Below, piece by piece: positions 1-39,998 of a stretch of 62,500 nucleotides of DNA. The stretch is taken from the NCBI RefSeq assembly GCF_964340395.1, contig NC_135567.1:16845306-16907805 (forward strand), written 5' to 3'. Numbering within the stretch: the stretch's first letter is position 1; each line of letters starts with the position of its first letter. Position numbers and translations under genes: made by a program. The stretch is from Glandiceps talaboti (taxonomy: Eukaryota > Hemichordata > Enteropneusta > Spengelidae). Under the pieces are notes generated by a model. It did not search any database, had not been told where the DNA came from, and was given only the letters and a program-made list of their open reading frames with translations.

Positions 1-562
1 GTTAGCGTGCCGGCATTTACTGATTAATTCAGTTCTGCTGTTCAAGTTCGTTGATTTGTCGGCAGTTATAATAAAATATTTTTCCCAGAGGCATAGTTGA
101 CATCGTTTGGTAACGTTAGAGTATGAGGAAGCCTGCTTGAGAACTGACCAGTGTACGTCGTAATTAATGTTGTTGTCTTTTAGGTGCCAAATGTATTTAC
201 TGAGTGCAGTGTCTTTCTTCTTGTGATCAAGTTTAAATGAAGACTTGTGGTTGTTAAACCTGCTTTTGAATTCTGTGTCACTAACGCCTATGTATGATTT
301 GTGATCTTGGTTAGTGGTGACTGTTGCTTTGTAAACAACGCTTTTCATGAGGCATTTTCCTGCGAGAGGGCACTCCTTTGGTTTTCTGCAGTTACAGGTA
401 TTTTGTTGTGTTTGCTTGGCTTTTGAAAGTATGGCTTTATTATGACCGCTGATTAATTTACCCATGTTGTCCATGCAACTATAGCTCACTTTAGTATTAT
501 TACGGTTGAAGATTTTATTCAGTACACTGGATATGGGGAAATGCTTGTCGATGAGGTACAAT
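1..562 (-). mobile_element. Penelope-like element, GIY-YIG endonuclease end (fragment)
   Basis: Read on the minus strand from about 562 down to the window edge, this encodes the C-terminal part of a Penelope-like retroelement polyprotein. The linker shows the family pattern SYSCMDNMG followed by a CNCR...CPL.G.C cysteine cluster. The GIY-YIG nuclease core follows, with Y-I-G, then R..NHKSSF, ALSKYIW, and a KRC.LC..EK segment near the C-terminus. In Penelope-like elements this domain nicks target DNA. The reverse transcriptase is absent, so the copy is truncated. It runs off the window and forms one arm of a long palindrome with 599-765. Confidence 0.88.
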
Positions 563-765
563 AAAATAATAATTAATAATTTAATAATTAATAATTTATT
601 AATTACGACGTACACTGGTCAGTTCTCAAGCAGGCTTCCTCATACTCTAACGTTACCAAACGATGTCAACTATGCCTCTGGGAAAAATATTTTATTATAA
701 CTGCCGACAAATCAACGAACTTGAACAGCAGAACTGAATTAATCAGTAAATGCCGGCACGCTAAC
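1..765. repeat. Long inverted repeat (about 167-bp arms, about 430-bp spacer)
   Basis: Bases 1-167 are, by eye, the exact reverse complement of about 599-765. The outer ends read gttagcgtgccgg and ccggcacgctaac. The arms are the 3' end of the endonuclease coding region of a Penelope-like element, so two copies lie tail to tail in opposite directions. An AT-rich stretch of aattaata-like repeats (about 563-600) marks the junction. The left arm may extend past the window edge. Confidence 0.93.
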
Positions 766-1032
766 AAGTTCTTACTTAATAATACGTAACCTTTGTTGTC
801 AATCTTTTTGTGTACACACAGCCGTCAGTGAATACACATAAGTTATGTACTTAAAGCAGGATGTATAACTAACCAATACTATTAAACCACACTATTACAC
901 CTGACGATCCTTCGGGTGAAACGGTCCGTAGTGTAATTCCACTATGTAATATCAGACTCGTCTTCTTTCATTTGTATGTATGATAGCTCTCCAAGGTGAT
1001 TGAGCACTCTACTTGGCGAAAGAAGAATGAAA

Positions 1033-1036
<4 letters not shown>
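599..1036 (+). mobile_element. Penelope-like element 3' end, plus-oriented copy
   Basis: Bases 599 to about 786 encode, on the plus strand, the last residues of the same endonuclease as the minus-strand copy ([11 protein letters not shown]... onward), ending at a TAA near 786. The following 3' untranslated stretch carries a hammerhead motif at 894-937 in the sense orientation and then runs into a (TA)n array. This order, coding end then ribozyme, fits what is known of Penelope-like element terminal repeats. Confidence 0.75.
894..937 (+). ncRNA. Hammerhead ribozyme motif, type I, of a Penelope-like element
   Basis: The core CTGACGA is at 901-907 and GAAA at 918-921. Stem I pairs ATTACAC (894-900) with GTGTAAT (931-937) over 7 bp. 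Stem II is CC/GG closed by a TTCG loop and flanked by a U/U pair where a G-C pair is usual. Stem III is the short A-C-G/C-G-U helix with a GUC triloop, typical of Penelope-like hammerheads. The predicted cleavage follows A930. The short stem II and the U/U pair leave activity uncertain. Confidence 0.7.

Positions 1037-1038
<2 letters not shown>

Positions 1039-1117
<79 letters not shown>
1039..1117. repeat. (TA)n microsatellite
   Basis: About 79 bp of uninterrupted TA directly between the plus-oriented Penelope 3' end and the minus-strand hammerhead at 1142-1185. Confidence 0.97.
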
Positions 1118-1118
<1 letters not shown>

Positions 1119-1141
1119 CAATATCAAGTAAGATATACAGG

Positions 1142-1185
1142 AGCTGTTACACAGTGTTTCACGCTGTTGCGATCATCAGACGACT
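1142..1185 (-). ncRNA. Hammerhead ribozyme motif, minus strand
   Basis: On the minus strand the core reads CTGATGA (complement of 1173-1179), stem II CGC-AACA-GCG, then GAAAC (complement of 1156-1160). Stem III is A-C-A with a CUG loop. Stem I (AGTCGT against ACAGCT) has one C/A mismatch, so this copy is probably weaker than its counterpart at 40825-40868, which occupies the same place in the duplicated arm. Confidence 0.6.
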
Positions 1186-1538
1186 AACGGTATAGTTTTA
1201 TGAAGTTCCGATTTCAAAGTTCAAAACTTCAGGTTCAAAAGTTCAGGTGATATAAGTGCCACAGTGGAAGTTGGACAATACATATTTATATCGATGTCAG
1301 CACTTTAATATTACATCGGAGCATTTATTTAACAAAATCGATTTGTCAGCATATATGATATATAGCTTCTCCTCCAGGCAGAAGTCACAGCGCTTTGTTA
1401 CATTCCAATATGAAATTGCATGTGTGATGACTGACCAGTCAATGCTTTACTCTTGGCCTTTACCATTTAAGTTCCAGACACGTTTTGATAGCTCGGTACA
1501 GCTGTGGTATCTCTTATTAGTGATAGAACTATACCGTT

Positions 1539-1582
1539 AGTCGTCTGATGATCGCAACAGTGTTAAACACTGTGTAACGGAT
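1539..1582 (+). pseudogene. Decayed hammerhead motif
   Basis: The sequence matches the 40825-40868 hammerhead in the plus direction, but the invariant GAAA is changed (GTTAAAC in place of GTGAAAC) and stem I is mismatched at its outer end. It faces the minus-strand motif at 1142-1185, with intron-derived sequence between them. Confidence 0.6.
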
Positions 1583-1679
1583 CCTGTGTGTCTTACTTGA
1601 TATACTGTGTTATTTATACCGCTCTACATACATATATTGAGCACTGTTTTCTCCAGTATAGACATATCACATATACTGA

Positions 1680-1784
<105 letters not shown>

Positions 1785-2152
1785 GTGTGTGTGACCTGGC
1801 ATGTATCTATGTATGTCTAACTATTTATCTATTCATTCCTCTAGCTATCCGTCCTTCCGTCTGTCTGTCCATCCATCCATCCATCTATCTATATATCTAT
1901 CTATCTGTCTGTTTCTATCTTTTTATCTGTCTGTCTGTCTGTCTCTGTCAATCCATTCATTAATAGATAATGTATTTTAACTAAATAGATAATTCATAGA
2001 TAATTTCTTTAAATTATTTAATATGATGATATCACAAAAAAGTTAAACTTTTATATCAGTAAGTTATAAGCTTAAATATAATATTCTTATGTCAAGTCAA
2101 TAACTTCTATCAATACTATACATACAATTTTGGACTTTCTTACTTTTCATAG

Positions 2153-3010
2153 GATATTTGTTACGGTGCATTCCTGGTGACGGATTCACTTCAAGAAATA
2201 TCAGAAGATCTCAATAAACAAACAACTTCGAAAGGTTCAACATCAAATGGTAAACCAAAGGAGGTTAAAGTCCAAACTGTAAATAGTGGAACTGACAGCT
2301 CACAGAAAGATGAAGTTCAAATTCACAACAATGCAACCGCCAAAGGTTCGACACCAAGTGACAACTCACAGAACGATGAAATCCAAACTAACAATGATGC
2401 AAACTCAAGTCTTTCTACACCAAATGATAGCTCACAGAAGGATAAAGTCGAAACTCAGAATGATGGTACCTCAGGAGGTTCAACATCAAATGACAGCTCA
2501 ACGGAGGATAAAATCGAAACTCAGAATGAGGCAACCTCAGGAGGTTTAACATCAAATGACAACCCCTGGCAGGATACAATCAAAACTCAGAATGATGGTA
2601 CCTCAGGAGGTTCAACATCAACTGACAGCATAACGGAGGATAAAGTCGAAACTCAGAATGATGGTACCTCAAGAGGTTCAACATCAAATGACAGCATAAC
2701 GGAGGATACAATCGAAACTCAGAATGATGCAACCTCAGGAGGTTTAACATCAAATGACAACTCCCAGCAGGGTTCAGTCGAAACTCAGAATGATGGTACA
2801 TCAGGAGGTTCAACATTAAATGACAACTCCCAGCAGGATACAATCGACACTCAGAATGATGCTACCTCAGGAGGTTCAACATCAAATGACAGCTCAAAGG
2901 AGGATAAAGTACAAACCAATAATGATGCAACCTCGGAATGTTCAACACCAAATGGCAGCCAAGATATTAAAGTCCAAACTCACGAGAGTGTAATGCAAAT
3001 GCAACACTAG
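2153..3010 (+). CDS. Last exon of a third receptor copy (C): Ser/Thr/Asn-rich cytoplasmic repeat tail
   Basis: This exon follows a good acceptor (TTACTTTTCATAG at 2140-2152) and opens in phase 0 with [13 protein letters not shown]. It matches the last exons of gene A (8038-7253) and gene B (40472-39999) residue for residue at the start. It then has about ten 22-residue repeats of the type (K/T)(V/I)[20 protein letters not shown], one per 66 bp, and stops with TAG at 3008-3010. No signal or membrane segment is present, so it should be a disordered intracellular tail. Where A and B have a stop codon, C has TCG and runs about 20 codons further. The preceding tail exon is not visible in 1-2152, where Penelope sequence lies. 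Either the rest of gene C is left of the window or this is an orphan exon. Confidence 0.85.
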   Translation, partial: DICYGAFLVTDSLQEISEDLNKQTTSKGSTSNGKPKEVKVQTVNSGTDSSQKDEVQIHNNATAKGSTPSDNSQNDEIQTNNDANSSLSTPNDSSQKDKVETQNDGTSGGSTSNDSSTEDKIETQNEATSGGLTSNDNPWQDTIKTQNDGTSGGSTSTDSITEDKVETQNDGTSRGSTSNDSITEDTIETQNDATSGGLTSNDNSQQGSVETQNDGTSGGSTLNDNSQQDTIDTQNDATSGGSTSNDSSKEDKVQTNNDATSECSTPNGSQDIKVQTHESVMQMQH

Positions 3011-3058
3011 TGGTTCAATACTAAATGACAGCTGACATAGGGATAATGATTTGTTAAG

Positions 3059-3064
3059 AATAAA
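3059..3064 (+). promoter_or_regulatory. Candidate poly(A) signal for copy C
   Basis: AATAAA lies about 49 bases after the copy C stop codon. In the duplicated arm of copy B the same position reads AACAAA, so B must use another signal. Confidence 0.45.
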
Positions 3065-3692
3065 ACAATATAGCAGTAGGACTGTGATAAAATATGATTA
3101 CAGGACTAAATTTATGGTTTTATTAACCGTATAGTTAGATGTGCTCATACTTTATACTCTTTTACGAGAATGTAAATTGTAGGTAAGTCTATCAACTGAT
3201 AGAAAATAAGAGTTGAAATTTAACTTATATTTAAATGTAGAAAACTTAGATGTAATCTTGTTATACATAGATTTTAGACAATATAATATGATGAATTAAT
3301 TTTTTCACGTAGTTTGTAAGTACTTCAGATCAATTTATCACATAATTTGAAAAATTGTTCACAATATTTACTACTTTTATTTTAATTTTAACATAATTTG
3401 TAATATCTTTGACAATATTTAGTACAAATCAATTTTACACATAATTTGTAAGAACTTCAAATCAATTAATCAGATAATTTGAGACATCTTTGACAATACG
3501 TAATACTTCAGATCAAATTTTCACATAATTTGAAAAATCGTTGACAAATTAAAATTATATGACATCATGATGAATATTGTTGCTATTTAAAACAATATAC
3601 ATGTATATATATACTTGATACGAAAAAAATAAGTAAGTATTCGTTTACAAAGTTTGTGGTTCTTTTGGGGAATATTTATGTATACCTATTTA

Positions 3693-3804
<112 letters not shown>

Positions 3805-4203
3805 TAAAATACAAATTATTATCTTATTATAATTACACTTCAATAGACATACCATTTTACAGAAATTATAATATATGTGATGATAATGATTTTCAAAGTG
3901 AATTTCTTTGTGGGGGTTTAATGATTTTTGTATTTAAATGTTACACCCATTAACAATACATAAACTATATGGAGTGAATTCTTATAACATAATTTGAAAT
4001 AAAATTTACATGTTTCAAATGACGTATTTGGAAATTAATTTCTGTGAATACCCATGCATGTCTTACCATTACCCTACCACAAATGACATAATGTTCCATT
4101 AGACGTCACATTTAGAACATTCATCATCCCCCCAGCTCATCTGTGTTTTATCGTCATTTTTTTCATGATATAATATTAAAACAGAAGGTTTGTTTTATTT
4201 GCA

Positions 4204-4298
4204 AACGTGTATTTATGTATGTATGTATGTATGTATGTATGTATGTATGTATGTGTGTGTGTATGTATGTATGTATGTATGTATGTATGTATGTATGT
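4204..4298. repeat. (GTAT)n microsatellite
   Basis: Tandem GTAT units with a GTGTGT interruption near 4253. The matching place in the other arm is the (CATA)n array at 37507-37642. Confidence 0.95.
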
Positions 4299-5777
4299 CG
4301 GCTATAAACTTCAGTGTGAAACAGCTATTATGAATATTCAGTGTTTCTATTTCCTAGAGTAGCGTGCCCTTGAACTAAATTGTGATAACATTTTGACCTC
4401 GCTATGACATCGGAAATGTTTCATCAATTTTGACTGTGTTAACAGGCTGCAACAAAGCAAAGAAACAAAAAAAAAAGTTTATATTTGCCGAGGATCAATG
4501 TACGTTAAGGAAAATCTGGGATTCACAACATGGTATAGAAAATATATTTGGACATCATGTCATGGTTCAATCAATGGAAATTCTGAACAGATGTGAGATG
4601 CCTCAAAGTGTAGAGTGAGTATTCTCTTACAATCGTAAATCGACAGCAAAGATTAAGTTACAAACAAAATGGTATGAAGAAATATATAGTTAGGACAAAT
4701 AGTTTGCCTTGGGAGATTGGAAGTCACTTAAAATTTCAAGCTGATGAGATCAGACATCAAACCTTGTGTTACCGTGTGTTATTTTATTTGTGATACAAAA
4801 CGCTAAAAAAAATCAAATGATCAATATGTCATGTGACTGCAGCACGTGTTCAAGGGCATGATGAGATTATATGTTCTGCCAGATTTGTCACCATGGAGGT
4901 TTAGTAAAATATATATCCATTTTATGACAACACCTTGAGATTAGATTTCATCGCCCGTCAAAAAACTCTGGTTGTCAGCAGTCGTAGTACTTAACTCCTT
5001 TGCCAGGAAATAATCTTATTAGATATGGCCATGCAAATATACTATAAATACCAAGTATGTATATACATGTACATGCAATTTACATTGCAATGATTTTTCA
5101 TGTAACTCTATTTTGCGATCTGTGTGTAACAGATTATTTGTCACCCTTGGTATTATTGGTTTAATCTCAGATCACGGCCACTTTTAGTGGTCTGAATTTT
5201 AATTCGTCTAAATCTTTGTATGGGAATAGCGACTACTATCCTCTAGGCCATACTTAACGATATATAGCATACACATATCGATGACTTACCCTGCCAATCA
5301 AACTGTTCTTCAAACACCTGTCTCGGATGAGTAAACGTCTTCCCTATTCTCAAAATATGTTACGATCTATAGTTGAGAGTCGTATCGTATCTTGAAACAG
5401 AATACACATGTGCTGAAAACATACAATGTCACAATCTTTCATTTTCACTCAATTCTACTATCAAACCAACGCACATTGATAAAATCCAAGAGCGGTCCCT
5501 TTGATGTAATCTCTGCATTTATTAACATTGATAAAACGAACAACTACACAATACAAAAAACCAGCTACACAAAATGACTACATGTACGCAATATACGGTA
5601 ATAAAATGACATTGTAACAAACTGACAGACATGGTCCAAGAAAACAACAGCTACGCTACACTACAGCTACAAATCTTTAAAACAACAACTATTATACACA
5701 TGTAATAAAAATCTAAAAGGTCTCGAACAAACTAAACAACTACATCATATCTACTCTCTACTCAACTCACTACTAAA

Positions 5778-6440
5778 CTAAAGTCTCTTAAAAAAACTTC
5801 TGAGGTCACGCCTGTCTGTTGAATCTTCATTGTCGTCACCAAAGCCATCAAAGTCCAGGTCGCTGTCATCTCCTTCGTCATCGAACAGTACGCCTACAGC
5901 TTCACCACCAACTTCGTCTCTGTCGTCCATCGGAATAGTCTCACTGATGAGGTGGTCTTCTGATCTATCTAAGTTGTTAGCGATGCCTGTGCATAGGAAT
6001 GAGTTCTTTATTACTTCGGGAGAAACAGCCGCCCACGATCGACTCACCCAATTGATTACGTGCTGTCTGGTTGCTTGTTTCAAATTGCCATGCGCTGTTC
6101 TGTTTACTTCATCCACTCCTTCCGGATGTTGTCCTTAAACGGCTTGTTGACGCTCACGTCCATCGGCTGTACTATTGGTGTGCACCCAGTGGGGACAATA
6201 CGGTGTCTGTGTCTACTTCGCTGACAGCTTGACGCACGGGGCTGTCATGTGCTGCCTCGCCCTATCCAATATCAACAATCGCCTGACGCCATCCTGGTTT
6301 GGCCCCCACATGTTGTTCATCCATGCTACCATTCTGTCGGTGATCATCCATCCATTTTCTGTTGCAGTTATGGAATTATCTGAGATTATCATATTACCCA
6401 ATCTGGAGCTACCGATAAAATAAACCTCCCACAATGGTCA
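5778..6440 (-). pseudogene. Broken pogo/Tigger-like DDE transposase fragment
   Basis: On the minus strand the segments follow the order of a pogo-type DDE_1 transposase: TENGWMITDRM..W, then LLILDRARQH around the second catalytic Asp, then in shifted frames P-T-G-C-T-P-I-V-Q-P-M-D-V-S-V-N and KDNIRKEW, then WVSRSWAAVSPEVIKNSF, and an acidic C-terminal tail with a TAG near 5778. A stop follows the Asp segment and a frameshift lies near 6116, so it cannot be translated whole. The DNA-binding N-terminal half is missing. Derived fragments recur at 30066-30265 and about 51440-51560. Confidence 0.8.
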
Positions 6441-6580
6441 GGGTGACTATGAATTGATCCTCTATGGTTACAAACAATATAACAATATTGTTCATGATAC
6501 TAATTGATTAGCATTTATTTTTTATCACTTTCCCCATGATGCAACATTCAACATGGCGGGTTTGCAAGTTCCCTATTAAA
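6370..6580. repeat. Dispersed repeat derived from the pogo-like element
   Basis: Sequence around aatctggagctaccgataaa through catgatgcaacattcaacatggcgggttt recurs at 30066-30265 in the same orientation, and its outer part recurs reversed near 51440-51490. The shared part overlaps the transposase coding end, so these are probably internally deleted copies of the same transposon. Confidence 0.75.
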
Positions 6581-7252
6581 ACTGTCCTTTATCGAGGTAC
6601 AATACACGACATACCCATTAGTGTGTATTCCGCTAAATTTATCGCATTACATTTTATGAAGGGGTGTACTCCCCTAGAAAGGTATATGGTTGTGAAGCAC
6701 ATGAAGAAAGAATTTAACATGACTTTTGATCTACAAATTCCCTAATCATGAGATGACACAGCAAACATCTTCATTCATTAGAAATACTTTTACAACATCA
6801 GAATAAAGGTACTTTGCCGGATGATTGTGGATTGACATTCCTCATTTTGGATTATACATGGATAGATTAGAAGCTTGATCACATACCCCTATCTTGAAAT
6901 TTGAGGAGTACCCCAAACCCCCTCAGATTATAGTATCCCTACCCCACACCCTTTGCGCCTCAGATTGTAACATGGATTGTAACATGGATTTTCGATGATC
7001 TGCTTATGTATTCCTTATTGATTATCAGAAGAAATATCTTCATTACTTATTGTCATTTTATTTGCAACATCAGTGTCTTAATTTTCATCTTGATTTTTAT
7101 TTGTGGGATATTTAGAATTTTTCATCGAAGATGGGGTTCTAGCGTCATCTACAGATACATTTACTTCTTGTTGTTGTTGCATGTTGCAACATTGAGTGAC
7201 ATCTTGTTTTACATTCTTGTGAACTTGGGTTGCCATTTGGAGTTGAATCTAC
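6581..7252. other. 3' flank of gene A, no gene seen
   Basis: AT-rich sequence with no coding signature on either strand. It must contain the 3' untranslated region of gene A near its upper end. Confidence 0.5.
7096..7101 (-). promoter_or_regulatory. Candidate poly(A) signal for gene A
   Basis: TTTATT on the plus strand gives AATAAA on the minus strand, about 150 bases beyond the TAG of gene A. It is the first such hexamer I noticed downstream of the stop. Confidence 0.35.
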
Positions 7253-35548
<28,296 letters not shown>

Positions 35549-37506
35549 CTTAGTATCAATATAGCTTTGGAAAAGTTGTTGTCTATGTTTTTCTCATTTC
35601 CTGCAATGAGAAATAGAAATGAGCTTTTAAAAGTTGATACACGAAAAATATTTAGAGTAATCTATTTAATATGCAATAAAAATTGCATAATTGTTTACTG
35701 GTCAGTTCATTTATACAGGATACACCTTGACCTTGATACAGTTCATGGAAATCTATGAAATGAGTTGATGCAGACACGGCAGCCATCTTGCTCCGTACAA
35801 GGAGTCATATCCCGAATATACACGTCACCGTTAGCTTACTTTTTTAAAAACTGAAACGTTAGCCGTTCAACAGAAATTGCTACGCTAACGGATTGCTAAT
35901 GGGATTTATCTTGACTGTACCATTGTTCTCTAAACAAGAATATGAATACATTGCTATTTCCAACATTCATGATGTTTACATTCAATGTATTTCATTCATA
36001 TCGTGTGATTTCAACATAACACAGTTTAAAATATCAATGTTGTACCCCTTCCCATTACAGTGTTCCTGTTGGTATTACTTATGTCATGCTGGTAAAATAT
36101 ACACATCTTTCTAACAAAGCGATTTGTCATTAAATACATACTAGAAAGTGTCTACTTACTGTTTGATGTGCCGCTCACAAACTAAAAAGTGGTCATTGAT
36201 ATGAAATATGAAGAAAATAATGCTTGATGAATTACCAAAATAGTGACTCCACCCACATCCACACCCATGCTGCAGGTGATAATACTAGATATCCCAGCTG
36301 TTCAAGACAAACTGATATACAATCTCCGTTTTTCCTGCCCTTTAAAGCACCACTGAGAGGTACGCATTTGGAGAAATACCACAAGGTGTTCAAACTCTTT
36401 AAGTCAAAGGTAACTATTCAGCATTGGATACGACTCTCAACTAGACCGTAACATATTTTGAGAATTGGGAAGACGTTTACTCATCCGGGACAGGTGTTTG
36501 AAGAACAGTTTGATTGACAGGGTAAGTCATCGATATGTGTATGATATATATCGTTAAGTATGACCTACAGGATAGTAGTCGCTATTCCCATACAAAGAGT
36601 TAAACGAATTAAAATTCAGACCACTACAAGTTTCGTGATCTGAGATTAAACCAATAACAACAAGCGTGACAAATAATCTGTTACTCACAGAATACAAAAT
36701 AGAAATACATGAAAAATGTAAATTGCATGTACATGTAAATACATACTTGGTATTTATCGTATATTTGTATGGCCATATCTAATAAGATTATTTCCTGGCA
36801 CAGAAGTTAAATACTACGACTGCTGACAACCAGAGTTTTTTGACGGGCGATGAAATCTAATCTCAAGGTGTTGTCATAAAATGGATATATATTTTACTAA
36901 ACCTCTATGGTGACAAATCTGGCATAAAATGTAATCTCATCATGCCCTTGAACACATGTGTTTCAGCCACATAACATGTTGATCATTTGATTTTTTTAGC
37001 ATTTTGTATCACAAATAAAATAACACACGATATAGGCACAATGTTTGATGTGTGATCTCGTCAGCTTGAAATTTTAAGTGACTCCCAATCTCCCAAGGCA
37101 AACTATTTGTCCTAACTATTAATTTCTTCATACCATTTTGTTTGCAATTTAATCGTTACTATCGATAAACATTTGTAAGAGAATACTCACTCTACGCTTT
37201 GAGGCATCTCACATCTGTTTAGAATTTCCATTGCATGAAACATGACACGGTGTCCAAATATATTTTCTATACCACGTTGTGAATCCTAGATTTTCCTTAA
37301 TGTACATTGATCCTCAGAAACTTTAAACTTTTATTGTTTATTTGCTTTGGCTTTGTTGCAGCCTGTTAACACAGTTAAAATTGATGAAACATTTCCGAGG
37401 TCATCGCGAGGTCAAAATGTTATCACAATTTAGCTCAAGCGGAACGCTACTATATGAAATAGAAACACTGAATATTTATGACAGCTGGACACACTGAAGT
37501 TTATAG

Positions 37507-37529
37507 CATACATACATACACACATACAT

Positions 37530-37580
<51 letters not shown>

Positions 37581-37642
37581 TACATACATACATGCATACA
37601 TACATACATACATACATACATACATACATACATACATACATA
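37507..37642. repeat. (CATA)n microsatellite
   Basis: TACA units with a central CA run; corresponds to 4204-4298 in the other arm. Confidence 0.95.
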
Positions 37643-37879
37643 CACAACCTTCTGTGTTTAATTGCAGGATTACCATGTATTTTCAATCGAGCATAATTGC
37701 GTCTGACAAAAACAGGCAGGTTATTTTGGGCCCAAAATGATGAAGTTGCTCTGAAGAAATGTATCAAATTAAATGCCTTCACAGAATGGGAGAGCTTCAA
37801 AAAGGATGATATTTAGAAGGTTTGTGAAGATTTGCAAAATGCCTTAAAATTACTGCATGGTTCATAATTATATCATTAA

Positions 37880-37880
<1 letters not shown>

Positions 37881-37960
<80 letters not shown>

Positions 37961-37968
37961 TGTGTGTG
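37881..37968. repeat. (TA)n-(TG)n microsatellite
   Basis: Short TA run followed by about 70 bp of TG. Confidence 0.95.
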
Positions 37969-38715
37969 AACGAGCTTCTCGTCCATTATCCTGACAGTGG
38001 TCCAACATTGCTTCATTGTAGTCAACACACATCCACATCCATTCGATGAGTAATTACATATTCCTTACTTAGGCAGACAGACAGACAGACAGACAGAGGG
38101 AAAAGTAAGGCAGAGAGGAAAATCAAACTTTTATAAATTCATACCAGCTAATATATTCTTTACAATAGAGAGCACCGATGTAGGCACCCGTTCGTTAGTC
38201 AGTCTCTCGATATGTCTCATTGTTTTCCGATGAAAGTGTTTATATTTTGTCTAAGAATTAATCACTGCTCTTGACAAACATCCCGTCGTTGGCAAAATGG
38301 TCGCTACCTGAAAGTCTGTGGTGTAATTTTACTGATCTCACCACAAACGTTAGTAGTAGTAGAGACGGCAGCTGTAGCAATGGCGACTACATTCTGAAAA
38401 CTGAATGAATATAACAGCTGAGCGCTGTAGCCCCACCACTTCATAAAATTAATGCGCGTTCAACGTAAGTTTGAGAATATTTTAGTTTACAATTGTCATT
38501 ATAATAGAATAGTGGGTCTATGTATATAATAAATAAATAATCTTTCGGTATTTCGTATTCGCCTATCGGCTCGGAGGGATACGTCCGACATGAAGGCAAC
38601 CATTCGTCCTCGATGACGTAGCACTCATTCGGAATACCGGGAGATTATATATAAGTATTTTAATAAAATTCCATATATATATATATAGTTTTGGTAGTAC
38701 TGGAACTCTTTCTTG

Positions 38716-38758
38716 GTTGTAACTCGGAGTTTCACGCAGAGTGCGATCATCAGACAAC
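38716..38758 (-). ncRNA. Hammerhead ribozyme motif, type I, minus strand
   Basis: On the minus strand: stem I GTTGT/ACAAC (perfect), core CTGATGA (complement of 38747-38753), stem II CGC-loop-GCG with flanking U/U, GAAAC, stem III A-C-U with CCG loop, then U before the cleavage site. All invariant core bases are present. It sits between a palindromic ggtagtactggaactctttc element and the 55-bp Penelope motif next to (TA)n. Confidence 0.72.
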
Positions 38759-38764
38759 TCTCAG

Positions 38765-38937
<173 letters not shown>

Positions 38938-39998
38938 AGTTATACATAAATATTCCAAAAAACAACCACAAACACTTACTTATTTTTTTTTGCACATCCA
39001 GTGTGTGTATATCTACATGTATATTCTGTGTTTTAGTTTACATAGCAACAATATTCAGCATGATGTCATATAATTTTCATTCATCAACGGTTTTTCAAAA
39101 GTGTGTAAAATTGATTTGAAGTACTAAACCTTGTCAACGAAGTACAAGATATTGTGATATTGTCATACATAATGTGTGATAAATTGATTTGAAGTACTTA
39201 CATATTATGTAAAAAAAAACCTGAAGTTCTAAGTATTGTGAGCGATTTTACAAATTATGTGATAAATTGATCTAAAGTGCTAAATATTTGTCAAAGATTT
39301 CACAACTTACAAGGCGTACAATCAATTCTGGTATACATAAAGATAAACCCACGAGTATTGTAGAGTGATAATTTTGGAATGATGTATTTGTGACTTGACT
39401 TAAAGTTTACTATTTATTCTTTTAAGCTTTTCTCTTTATGTATTTTAAAACTTTTTTTGGTGTATAATATGATCACATCTAACTATAGAGGTAATAAAAC
39501 AATGGATTTAGTCCCCTAACAGTTTTATATCAAATTCCTACTGTTAGTTTTTTTTCTTAACAATTTTTTTCATTACATTTAAAACACAACTATGCAGGGA
39601 TATACATGCATTACAAGTGACTTTAATATTTTTACCAAGTATTTCTATTATATTGTCTACAAATCTATGTATAACAAGATTACATCTAAGTTTTATACAT
39701 TTAAATATAAGTTAAATTTCAACTCTTATTTTCTGTCAGTTGATAGACTTACCTACAATTTACATTCTCGTAAAAGAGTATAAAGTATGAGTACATCTAA
39801 CTATACGGTTAATAAAACCATAAATTTAGTCCGTAATCATATTTTATCACAGTCCTACTGCTATATTGTTTTGTTCTTAACAAATCATTATCCATTTGTC
39901 ATCTGTCATTTGTTATTGAACTACTAGTGTTGCACTTGTATAACACTCTCGTGAGTTTGGACTTTAATATCTGGGCTGCCATTTGGTGTTGAACATTC

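Noticed and set aside
506-700. Plus-strand 64-codon frame across the palindrome junction
   Set aside because: It crosses the AT-rich centre between two opposed Penelope fragments and is in the wrong frame for the endonuclease.
1256-1540. Plus-strand frame of 94 codons, with a similar frame reversed at 40556-40810
   Set aside because: The shared protein-like similarity comes from the inverted duplication of an intron segment. The two frames are on opposite strands relative to the gene and have no family motif; conservation is at DNA level.
5830-6138. Plus-strand Ser/Pro-rich frame
   Set aside because: It is the antisense of the acidic C-terminus of the pogo-like transposase.
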